From NCBI GenBank assembly GCA_026874595.1, contig CM049307.1, positions 34,392,862 through 34,456,861 of the forward strand: 64,000 nt of DNA. The letters run 5' to 3'. Of the stretch, positions 37,521 through 47,817 are shown one piece after another; within the stretch, counting starts at the first letter, position 1, and each line of letters begins with the position of its first letter. The position numbers and the translations under genes are program-made. The DNA is from Sipunculus nudus (taxonomy: Eukaryota > Annelida > Sipuncula > Golfingiida > Sipunculidae). The notes beneath the pieces are model-generated. The model saw only the letters and a program-made list of their open reading frames with translations, was not told where the DNA came from and searched no databases.

Positions 37521-39399
37521 ATTCAACATGTACACAGACACATGTAAACATGGATAATCAGTTTAAAGTGATAATATAGTTAAAGTCATAAATTTGAAAT
37601 TTATATATCTGATCTCACATAATTTGAATCATTTTAAATTATATAATTTTATGATTTTTATACATCTACATTTATAATTATGTATATATTTTTTAATGTA
37701 CATATATTACAAATATATACATTTTGTTGAAATTTTATTTGTCTGAACTGTGAAATTAATTGTTAATTAAGGCTTAATAAATTATTTTTATCATATCATT
37801 GATATATGATTGTTTCACATTTGAATAATTAAACTGGTTACACTCAAATCTGGGTATAGAGGTATTGGTCACAGAGCACTAGTGCACTCTTTGTTGATGG
37901 TCTGCTTGGACCCAGGGTCATCATGATCAGCCTGAAGTGAGAGTGAAGACTTGCCCTGATGTCAGGGGTCCCTCAGGGATTGTGTCAAATACAATTGCCT
38001 GTGCTGGGAGCAATAGTCTATCATAATTTTCCATGCCTGGTGTGCAATCAAATGGCCATTTTAGATTAAAGATTCACCTAATGACTTGTGTACATGGTGT
38101 ATGACTGTTTCAGCCTAGTTCAGTGTCAATAAATTAAATGCAGTTTTCTTCTTTTGTGATTTGTCACAATATTCAACTGTCCTTTTTTTTTATTTTAACA
38201 AGCTCTCGGTCATTTTCATTGCACTCAATCATCATCCAACTGAGCTTCCCACTGTCAGTAATATTCTGTTTTGGCTTTGAACATCTTCTTTAAAGATTTC
38301 TTGAAACCAGTAGTTTTTGATCTACTGGCCAGGTTTGTTGTCTGATGATAGGACCATACGGTCACCAGAAAGACCTAGTAACTCAGTGGTACCTCCCATA
38401 AGGAATCACAAAGGCATCACTCATGAATGATTGCCTTGTGTGGCATCAGCAAAGAGAACAAGCTGTATAATAATTACGCAAGTTGCAATATATATACATC
38501 TTTTTGGGGACATACAAAATGAGACAAATAAATAGTACTGCATGAAATATTTTTTTCCCAGCATTCGAAGGTGTATTTATAATGCCTGCTCTGACTAGCT
38601 TGAAAAACAAATTAAACCACTGCTGATTAAAATGTTCCTATATGTATCAAAATGGAAATATTATAGGTATTTCCACCAATGATAAACAAGGTGGAGGTGA
38701 TTTTCTGCAGTTACTTGTCAACAAATGAGGAGCCAGAGAAGCCACAAAAACTTGCCAGGCATTTTGTATTGATTTAAAACTGTGAAGTGATATACCATAA
38801 TTTCTTCCAAAGATAATAATGGCAACTTTGATACCAGTTTGCCCCAAGGCATTCTACCTGATCAATATAAACAGCGGCATAGGTTTAATAAGGAAGTATC
38901 TGTTTTGCTTTACATGTCATAGACTGACTCTTTCTGCAAAGATGATACAATACCAATTTGTTATGGTAGACAAAAATTCAAGATTAAGAATGATCCATAC
39001 CAATTTTAATGGTGTGGAACCCATGGGTTATTAGATACATTATCAGATTTCATAAATGTATCATAAAGGGCCCTGTGATATTGTTCTACACAATATAGAC
39101 AGATAGCCTACTGCTTTTATCAATGCAGAACAGATTATCAATATGACTTGTCTTATAATGATACTTCATTAAACAATTAAACACCTTGTTGTTATTAAAT
39201 ATTTACACTCATCAAAATCAACAGGTATTCATTATATTCTCCATCACAGTCAGCTTTCTGCAGACTCAAAGTTATACCCAATATCTGACTTGCTATTCTT
39301 CTGATTTACTGTTCTTAAATCTATTGAACTAAATAAATAGATAACCAGTTTGGAGACATTTTAAGGATTCTAGTTAATACAACTATAATGTTAACTTAC

Positions 39400-39461
39400 G
39401 TGGATGCATCAATAAAGTAGATGATGAGGGAGGCAATACTCAGCAAAAACACCAGCACCAC
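39400..39461 (-). CDS. slo: slo exon: S1 segment
   Basis: 62 nt exon encoding VVLVFLLSIASLIIYFIDAS plus two bases of the next codon (Thr after joining). It is the S1 transmembrane helix; the Asp near its end matches a conserved acidic position in Slo1. The acceptor is ttccttgcag and the donor gtaagt. It starts on a codon boundary, so the upstream exon must end in phase 0. That exon, with the S0-S1 linker, was not found. Confidence 0.93.
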
Positions 39462-40904
39462 CTGCAAGGAAAGAGAAGAACTAATGTACACTGAACAGTA
39501 AAGATAACCCTCTGGTGTTAATGATATAGACATAAGCATACAAATATATATATATAAAGCAAACATAACAACTGCAGAACAAGCTCTTATAAATGGCTGA
39601 ATATTTATATCATTCTCATTGTCAATAAACAATTAGGTGAAAGTGACCCAATTTTCATAAGGGCAAACCTCAACTGATTTTTTGTTCAGAATAAAAAATA
39701 ACAAAAAGGCACAATACTTTATTGCAGTCCTAATTAAATTTAATGTCTATGTATAAACAAATTTACAATAATTAAATATTTAGTTTAACTTAAATTTTAG
39801 CATTAAGGTAATTTTTCAATTAAAGGTCCTTTTATTTTAATTTCAAATGTTTTCTTCTGCTGTTTTCATCAGACATCAATCTCCTGAAAGGAATGATTAA
39901 CATATGTTTTAATAACATATCTATGCCTTGAGCACACTCCACATGGAAATCGTACTCACAAAGTTAAACTAGTGTACATTCACAGGTAAACTGATTGAGT
40001 TCCAAGCTGGACTGGATTCCCATGTACACTGTGACTTAAATATATTAACTAAAGTTTAAATTATATAAACAGACAGGCTAGCCTGACAAAGCCAACTCAA
40101 CCAGGCCTGCACCCCTGAGTTTGATTTCTTGCATGTCAAGAAGACATAAAGGATCAAAAGTGGGCATCTGCCAGTGTTTCCCTCTATTTATAGACAAGAA
40201 ACAAAGTCAATGACTTCTGTGTCCATAACTTAATATTGCTGAATAACTTGATATACCAGTTTTGAGAAATGGGTGCTGTTTAAGGGTTACAGCCCATTAG
40301 CTGCCAAATGGGCCAACAGACTGACACTGAGCCTGTCATTTTCTTCATATTCAGGGTTAAACATGCATGTTTCATGTTCATTTCTGTACTGAGAATTGGA
40401 AATCTGTTTTTACCACAAGAATTATGTCATGAAAAAGTGGCAAGTCTGTTGTCACTTTGACTTTGTTGGCTAGTATATTTGACTGAAGCTGAGGTGTCTG
40501 ACAAGCACTGAAAGATGAGAGTGATTGCCACAGTATTAGACCAGCACAAAACCTACAAACACATCAGATGCTACTTTTTTGGGGTTTTTTTTTTGTGAAA
40601 AAAGAACAAAATATAAAAACAAAAAAAAAAAACAGGAAATCACATGTAATTTATATGAGAAAAGTATTATACATTTATTGATGATTAATATGTTGAGGAC
40701 AGTGCTGAACTTGTATAGTTCTTTTGCTTATTTCTCAGGAACTTTATTTTGGAGATCTTATGAGCAAAAAAACCTGATTCCAATCAACATGCCTCAAAGA
40801 TTTCAATTTATGGTCAATGAAACTAATATTTGAAAAAAGAAATGTAATTCCATCAAAAATGCCAAAAAGATACCTCACTGACACTGGAATATACCCAAAG
40901 CAAA

Positions 40905-41740
40905 AATAAGTGACCTTGGGGTCATGGCGCTCAGCTGAAATTGATTCTGAGAATATTTGTATAAAATCCTAGTAGTTGTGTTGACTGTGCACTTTTGTGG
41001 ACTACATGAAAGATGCAAGAGCCAAACGTGTATTTGTTGGTTTTAGTATTTCAACTAAGTGACTGTAATATGCATGTTAATATATCCACATATAAACCCT
41101 GCAAATTATAGAATAATGGACATGAACTGAAGCATAATAATACATAATCTATAAACTGAAATAAAATGCTGTAAAAAATTAAAATATTCCATTTCAAATA
41201 AGCATAGTTAAAACAAGCCAATTAGGTATATATACATTGCATCTGCAATGTATAATATATGAAACTTGCAGCCTGAAACCATCTAATGATTCAAAAAGGA
41301 AAAAAATAGTAATATTTTTAGCAAATCCATTGTTTGCATGAATGTTTTTTAACATATTAATTTTTTTTAATTTACAAATTTTATAAATTGGCATTAAATT
41401 TTTTTTGAAAATATTAGTATATTAAGTATTGTTAGTTGCATCATTATTTATCCTTAGTTTGGCTCACATGAAGTCAAAGAATGAGTACATAAATATTATA
41501 TTATTTTTTAAATAAAAAATGTCTAAACTTAATTTAAGTTGTTCAAAGAAAATATCACTTAAAAAACAATGGCACAACATGGCAAAAGTTTTGTATATTT
41601 GAGTTCTCAGTACATGCTGAATTTTATTAACTAAATAAAAAATTCTGTAAATTTTACTAAAAATTCCCTTTTCAAATTAAGTATACACACTGTTGATCGG
41701 ATGAGGGAGAAATAATATCACTTTGCTCCAACCTCAAGTT
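40905..41740 (+). mobile_element. Dispersed CAAG...CTAAAA family, copy B (5' part)
   Basis: Starts AATAAGTGACCTTGGGGTC with GGCGCTCAGCTGAAATTG, then follows copy A: TTATTTATCCTTAGTTTGGCTC and AAGTATACACACTGTTG are present in the same order. It ends without the GGAC tract or terminal stems. Confidence 0.7.
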
Positions 41741-42258
41741 AGTTCATCCAGGGATGGTCTTAATAGACAGGTAGTCTTATTATATTTGATTTATTAATAT
41801 TCAAGACAGGTTCCATTGTACATAACAAGTCTGGACCAAAACTTCAAGGACATGTTATATCACAATAATTTGTGGAATCAAGCTAAATCTTTAAGAAAAA
41901 AATTGTGGAAATACTTAATATACCATAAAATTACTAAATGTGAAAATTAATGGCTTTATGAACAAAGTGTGTAATACTTGACCTTGGATGAAAAAAAAAG
42001 GATGCAGCACACAAGCAGGAAGCTGTGTAGAGGAGCGAGCTGAGAGAACAACAGATGAGAGCGGGGTATGTGTGGTTAGTTTACATCTCTCACCTGCTGC
42101 CAGTGCCTCAAGGTCAACCATCACTCATCAACCTGTCCTCAAACAGCCTCATGCTTACACCACACAGCACAGCACACTGACACAGAAATAGAGATGTACA
42201 CACCTTAATATACCAAGCTCATACAGGTGCACAAGTATACCCTGTCACCTAAAGTACA

Positions 42259-42260
<2 letters not shown>

Positions 42261-42322
<62 letters not shown>
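42261..42322 (+). repeat. (AT)n microsatellite
   Basis: About 60 bp of alternating AT/TA with one C interruption. Confidence 0.95.
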
Positions 42323-44291
42323 AAGGTATTTACCTATATTACCTTTTTAAAAAACTTAATTCGTTCATCATTATCTGTGTCACACTCGCACTAAAAATTA
42401 AAATGCACAAAAAAACACCTATGCTGTTTTGTATAGAAAACACAGATGTATACACTTGTATACTTCTCTCATAAACAGAAAGCATAGGTTGCACATTTAA
42501 TCACGATGTTCATAGAGGCATACTGGTATATCGAATTCATATTATATAGTATTCTCAAACTGGTGTACATATATATACACCAACAGATATACAACATCCA
42601 TGCATATACGTCATGCTCACACAGGTGCACAGACCAGACCCACTTTCAAGCAAATGGCCTATATAAGATCAGCCACATGAAACTTACATACATCAACTAA
42701 GTATATCCATAATGTATAAGATCATAATCACTTCTGGCTTCTGTGGCTCAGGGGTAAATAAATAAAACCTAAAATCTTTGTGAAGTTCCATTTTAGTCTT
42801 AATATGACTTGGAAACTTCACTTGGCTGTCAACACCAAATATAATATAATTTTTTTTGCATTTCTACAAACAAGGATCTACACAAGGAAAATGTCAAATG
42901 AGGTGTCATCTTCCAGCTGAGCCCAGCTCTTCCAGCTCTTTCAGGGACCACTGAATGATCTAAATGCAGTCACACATACCTGAGATCAATAGCATGAAGA
43001 GCATTTTTGAAACCATAAAAAAAAACTATCGAATTGATTCCCTGGACCCCCACAGACTTCTATGAAACACTCCCCCTAAATAACACATATGTAAACTGAA
43101 CATTGCAGAGCCATTTTCATAAGTGATGAGTTTAACGTCTGTCATTATGATTGTTAATGTGTAGTCAGGTAAGATAAACAAGCATGCACCTCACGGGGGG
43201 AAAATTCATTATTATCAAGCTTGTTTGTTTACCCTTACTAACCTCAGACAGAAGCTAAATATTAATAGGTGCTTAATTATAACAATACATCTAGAGCTCT
43301 AAAAGCTTTGCACTGGTGTATTATGTGACATTCACCATGGAAACCACCTAGTATTGCATTATAAAGTCATGAGGGGGGAAAAACTGAATACTGAGTTCTC
43401 TTAGAGACCATGTGATAAGGGCATAAGGTCTCATACATAATAAATCATCTGTTTCATCAGAACATTTAAAAGATCAATGGGTAGAATCAATTAGTTACCC
43501 CCTCGAAAAAAACAACCCCTTGAAGCTTAGCTGAATATAAATTTTAAAGCACATTGACCATATATACAGTGAAAAAAACAGCTTGTAAGTTAAAAATTGT
43601 TAATTCTTTAAATTATGTAATATATTTTTGCTGTACACTACTCATGCAGTGGTTATACATTGAAGTCATCTCATAATTCCTTCATTTTAACTGCTGCTCT
43701 GTAGACACCCATAATCACTAATGAGGCACAATTCGACGGAAAAATTGACCCCAAAATTTATTTTGAGGTATGACTCTCTTTTTTTGCGTTGGTTCCCTCA
43801 CAACCTTTACTGTAAAATGGTAGGTTTTCAGTTGTGGGAAATTTCGTTAAAGAAAAATATATCTAGGCCAACTGTAATACCATGTTTAATTTTTTTTGTG
43901 CACTTATTGCACATACTTATTTTTCTTATACTGGTAGGCTATTGGTTATATTTAACACCAATCATTTCATTTTCCCTTTTTGACCTATCATTTTGTCTTA
44001 TAGCTCTCACTGATAAAATAACCCATCAAATTAACCACACAAAACTACAAATATGTTTGTAAAAAAATAGCTTGAATAAGAACAGATTTCTTGTTTTTTA
44101 ATCAAATTTTGCTTTTAAATATACATAAATCTTTTATGAAGTTTACTGAGTACACACTTACAAAGGAGGTGAGACTAATATTTTTTCACCTATATGTTTC
44201 CATAATTTGTATACTACAGGGAAGCACTCTAATTCTGAGTTATAAACTCATATCTTGGTTTTTTGGGTTATTTGAAATAACAACTTTCATA

Positions 44292-46088
44292 GTAACGTAA
44301 GTATCTACATTTTTTCCAGACTTCATATTTTCCTCTTACATGCTTCTTTAAGTTCAAAAACTGTTTCAAATGGCGAGAAAAGCGTAAAAAATGTGAATTC
44401 ACCTGATAGAATGATTAAATTCTTATAGAAAACCTTTAAGAATGTAACGTATGTATCTTTCTCGAGGATTTGCGGGTAATTCCTGTATCGTTTGAGAGGA
44501 GTGAGAAAGGTGTCCATCAGTTTTAATGCAACATTGAAGGACACTTTAAAGATTCCGACATATATAAATTGCAAAAGGTGATATAATAATGATAAACATG
44601 CATGCATGTCGTTTTTAACAAACATTCCAAAAACATACTTTTTAGGCCTTAGCAAACAAATGCTCCATTTTAATATATAACAACTGTGTCGAATATCCAA
44701 ATGAAAGTGTTTTATGTTGTTTCTAGTCCTAAACAACAAGAAAATAAAGATTTGACGAGAAAAAATGGTGCAAACTGCACATTGTAAATCTTGAGAAGGA
44801 AGTAACGTATGTATCATACTCTTGATATTTCAAGATACCAACACAAATTGAAGCATTTAAAGCGTTGAAATAGTTTTCTATTGATCTTATAGCTCTTTTA
44901 ATGGTTTCTGAATGATAAAAGGCTATCCCAACTTGTGGTGTTCAGGTGATTGTTTCATTCAGAATAATAATAATTTAGTGACCCTACTTTTCACCTTTCT
45001 CTCTTTCTCATTCATGATTGAACATGTTGCACAATATATGTCTATAAAAGTACTTTGTAGAGTCCCTAATGTGAAATTATATATTTTCATAAAGTTAGTA
45101 TTTTCATTTTTAAACATTATTGTTCAGAAGTTACACCATATTTGCACAGAAGCATAGGCGCCTATAGTTAAAATACATACGTTACCAGTATAAACGTATG
45201 TATCGCTACGTTACCATTTATACTGGCTGGAAAGATTTACTTTGACAATTCTCTGTTTTTTAAATTAGTCAGCTGAGAGGCATTCTGTGTATTCTGTATC
45301 CTTTTCCACAGAACTAATATGATGAAATAAAGCAAGAACACAAACTTGAAGCTGAAGATGTCGCCAGAAAAAATACTTCGAAGGATATTACAGTGAAAAA
45401 ATTATACCCTTGGATTTCTTTATAGCATTTAAACTTATGGCGATCTGAGCAACTCTCCAGGAAGTAAAGGTTGTGTGTTGCTCTATATAAAATGCCTGTT
45501 TCGCATTTCTTGGTAACGTATGTACTGGTAACGTATGTATTATTTGGGGAAACAGGACCTTCAAAAACACAATGTTTAACTATTGCCAGAAATAATTTTA
45601 TTTTGTATCAACTGTTCACAGATATTTAACTAACATAAGTAATATTATATTAGTGTCCATAACATTTTGGTGTTTTAAATTCGCAGGTAACATATGTATC
45701 AATTACCTTTGTGTCACTAAGACTGCATGATACAATATCATATACTAGAAAAAAAAAAAAGGGTAACTGACATTTTTTTTTAATTATTCAAAAACATAAC
45801 TTATGATCCATCGGTTCAGGACCCTTCCTGACTTAACCTAGCTGAAGAAGAAAATTTTCCAGTGGAAATTACTTTGCTGTCACGTATGTATCATTAAAGT
45901 GCCGTCACCACTATCATGTTGGTCATAAAATTAGTAGATGGAAATACCGACACAGAAACACTTTCATTAAGTTGCAAGATAAATGCCCCCTCCACAAGGG
46001 AATTTTATTTTTGTGTAATAATCTGAAATCCGATGTTATTCACAGCTAATGGTCCGATTTTGTGTTTGGCGTCAGTAACGTATGTATC
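44292..46088. repeat. Interspersed 14 bp motif array GTAACGTATGTATC
   Basis: Copies: 44292-44305, 44444-44457, 44802-44815, 45173-45185 (reverse), 45192-45204, 45205-45215 (reverse, partial), 45512-45524, 45526-45540, 45686-45700 (CATATG variant), 45879-45892 (CACG variant), 46075-46088. Spacing is irregular (about 16 to 360 bp). Nearly all are in the plus orientation except the pair around 45173-45215. Confidence 0.9.
45154..45165. repeat. Perfect palindrome ATAGGCGCCTAT
   Basis: 12 bp perfect palindrome next to the one place where the motif array changes orientation, roughly central in the transposon. Confidence 0.85.
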
Positions 46089-46560
46089 GATTTGGGTACT
46101 TTGTAAGCCTAGTATACAAAGTAAAGAATCAGAATTATATAAATGAGTATTGGCGTATGAACAGACCTGTATGTTGTGTGTACGTACAAAAAAAACACTG
46201 TTCTTAACTTTTTATTAGTGTGTAAAACACTGTCCCCCTCAATTGTGCCTCAATAGTGATTTTGGGTGTGGAGCAAGATATTCTGGGTTCAACCACCAGG
46301 GCTGGCACGGAGCAACAAATTGTATTCAGGCCAATTAAAGCATGAACAATGAGAGCAGATGAACCAGTGAGAGCAGGCTGTCGTGGGTTTGAAACTTAGA
46401 AAAGTTGGAGTTAGATGCACAATGGTCTGATAACAATTGACCTATCCACCACAGCCAAAATGCTCCGCCCTTTTAACCTAATTATTATAATTAGCCCCAA
46501 AAATGCTCCTACACAGAAGGTAGCGAGAGTTGATTACATCATAATAATCACATCACAAAG

Positions 46561-46600
46561 GTTGATGACGCAGGACGTCATATTGACTGACGTCATCAAC
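46561..46600. promoter_or_regulatory. Palindrome with CRE-like TGACGTCA sites
   Basis: GTTGATGACG (46561-46570) and CGTCATCAAC (46591-46600) are perfect 10 bp inverted repeats. A consensus CREB/ATF octamer TGACGTCA lies at 46588-46595, with a second GACGTCA at 574-580 in the loop. A role is only inferred from the sites. It is about 1.2 kb from the candidate first exon at 47785-47817 and just outside the right TIR of the 2.6 kb transposon. Confidence 0.45.
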
Positions 46601-47784
46601 TGATATCGCTGTTGAATATATTGCAGTCATTGTGATTTATTAATTGTCTCGCAATATTTTGGATTATTTGTCTAACACAAATTGCTGCGAGATAAGACAT
46701 TATTATTCACTCGGTAGTCAGAGGAATGGCTCCTGCAACCTATAGCCTAGAACTCTTTATACTGTCTCCTTTGTTTATTAAAGAATATCCCCAAAAACAT
46801 GCCGACATGGGTACTGGTAATGGTACAGACTAGTCTACATGTGTTCTGTTTGACAAAGCTCTGTCAAATTATGCAAAATTTTGTTGTTGTAAGATGATTT
46901 ATTCTTTACAGTGTTTAAGGTCACCTGATTGGTTGCTTGTCAGTCTAGTGCTTATGATTATTCATTGAATGATTATGTAATTAAGGTCACATAGAATTAA
47001 TGGATAGGTCAATTTCTTGCCCTGTACCTGCCCTGGTGGTGAAACCCAGAGAAACTTGTTATAAAGCAGAAGTTAAAGCAAAGGGAGACACAAAATTACT
47101 GCAGAGTATAACCGCTGTGTGAATGTACATAACATGCTGGGTGAAAATCTACAGCTACATGGGATTCTTGACAGCATCTATGTATATTTATTACCTAAAA
47201 AATATAATTCTTAAAAATGCTTATCAGACAAAAATTTAACTTATTACAACATTTAACATTCTGTTTATACTTAAAATGAATTATCAAAATTGAACATATT
47301 GGCATCATGAACTTCATCCAATCATATTGAAATGAGAACCTTGTGTTGTTCCAAATGTCAATAATAACCCTGCTCCAAGGTAGTTTAATTTTTAAAAAAT
47401 TATTATGGGAATTGAGCAATCAAACAGGCATGCAGTTATTAGAGCATTAATTAATCACTGATTGTTGGCTCCAGTCTCAATTATAAGTAATGTACATGCT
47501 CGGTGCAATCAATGGTCTCTATTTTTTAAAATATCCCAGTGAAATGAGTTTTCACTGAGTCTTCTGAGCTTAAAGGTCACCATGTATAATAAATATGGCA
47601 GAGACAAGTCTATTTATGAATCTGATCACGAACCCAGCTCTTGCAACAACCAGATGATCTGAATTTTTCATCTCTTGCTAGCAGCTATGACACGTACACA
47701 CTTTTGGCATATGGGAATTCATTAGATTTTTTAAAAATTTTCATTAAAACACAGACAAAATAACAAATCTCTCAAATTTATTAC

Positions 47785-47817
47785 CTCTTTTAAGGTGGCA
47801 GGGATGTGATCAGCCAT
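47785..47817 (-). CDS. Candidate alternative slo first exon (speculative)
   Basis: On the minus strand, ATG at 47817-47815 opens MADHIPATLKE and runs to a GAG/gtaata donor at 47785-47784. It ends in phase 0, exactly what the S1 exon at 39461 requires, so a transcript starting here would encode this 11-residue leader joined to S1, lacking S0 and the S0-S1 linker. Against it: a one-in-three phase match, a short reading frame and no recognised homology. It may be chance. Confidence 0.22.

Larger units (their letters stand above)
26372..39399 (-). other. slo intron, 13.0 kb
   Basis: Largest intron fully inside the window, between the S1 and S2 exons. Contents: GGACTC-rich degenerate repeats (26640-27120, again at about 36990-37080), an E copy of the dispersed family with (GA)n (31.3-33.1 kb), a family 5' end at 37330, and otherwise AT-rich sequence. 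27120-31300 and 33060-36990 show no coding sequence. 30265-30360 contains a GTAGAACCTCCTTATAACAG segment that looks like a dispersed-repeat end, but no partner was found. Confidence 0.85.
668..39461 (-). other. slo: slo/KCNMA1-type BK potassium channel gene, partial (12 exons)
   Basis: Minus-strand gene for the pore-forming alpha subunit of the large-conductance Ca2+- and voltage-activated K+ channel, a tetrameric plasma-membrane protein. Twelve exons (39400-39461, 26275-26371, 19091-19202, 18235-18386, 17165-17335, 16442-16533, 15344-15454, 14758-14863, 11394-11546, 9011-9166, 1769-1881, 668-826) have GT/AG borders and compatible phases, giving 494 complete codons. In order they encode S1, S2, S3, S4, S5, pore loop with TVGYGD, S6 and RCK1. 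Compared from memory with fly Slo and human KCNMA1, the match is near-continuous. Missing: N-terminus with S0 (upstream of the window) and RCK2 with the calcium bowl (before position 1). Introns range from about 0.5 to 13 kb and carry most of the mobile DNA. No frameshift or stop was seen in the exons, so the gene looks functional. Slo3 and Slack (KCNT) were considered; the VENSGDP and STVGYGD context fits Slo1. Confidence 0.95.
43705..46269. mobile_element. 2.6 kb TIR transposon with internal motif array
   Basis: Inverted repeats of 29 bp with two mismatches: ACACCCATAATCACTAATG... at 43705 and its complement ending at 46269. A narrower reading starts at CACTA (43716) and ends at TAGTG (46258), flanked by AT on both sides; the outer match makes the longer TIR likelier, but then no target duplication is obvious. 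The interior has about ten copies of GTAACGTATGTATC. Two longish open frames (43721-44062 plus, 113 codons; 44323-44817 minus, 164 codons) look like nothing known and lack transposase motifs. Non-autonomous DNA transposon, superfamily undecided. Confidence 0.8.

Noticed and set aside
42079-42124. Minus-strand MVDLEALAAG frame ending at a gtgaga donor, a second candidate first exon
   Set aside because: It ends in phase 1, which does not fit the S1 exon (needs phase 0), and no intermediate exon was found between 42.0 and 39.5 kb.
43721-44062. 113-codon plus-strand open frame just inside the left TIR of the same element
   Set aside because: Hydrophobic low-complexity translation without homology or supporting signals.
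44323-44817. 164-codon minus-strand open frame in the 2.6 kb transposon
   Set aside because: No recognisable transposase or domain; leucine/phenylalanine-rich as expected from AT-rich DNA. Kept only as a note in the element entry.
43716-46258. Transib/RAG-type transposon from the CACTA(A/T)TG ends
   Set aside because: The heptamer does not fit CAC(A/T)ATG or CACAGTG spacing, and there is no 5 bp target duplication or RAG-like coding.
46278-46300. tRNA B-box-like GGGTTCAACCACC, possible SINE or tRNA
   Set aside because: No convincing A box, cloverleaf, or terminal tail; a single motif is not enough.
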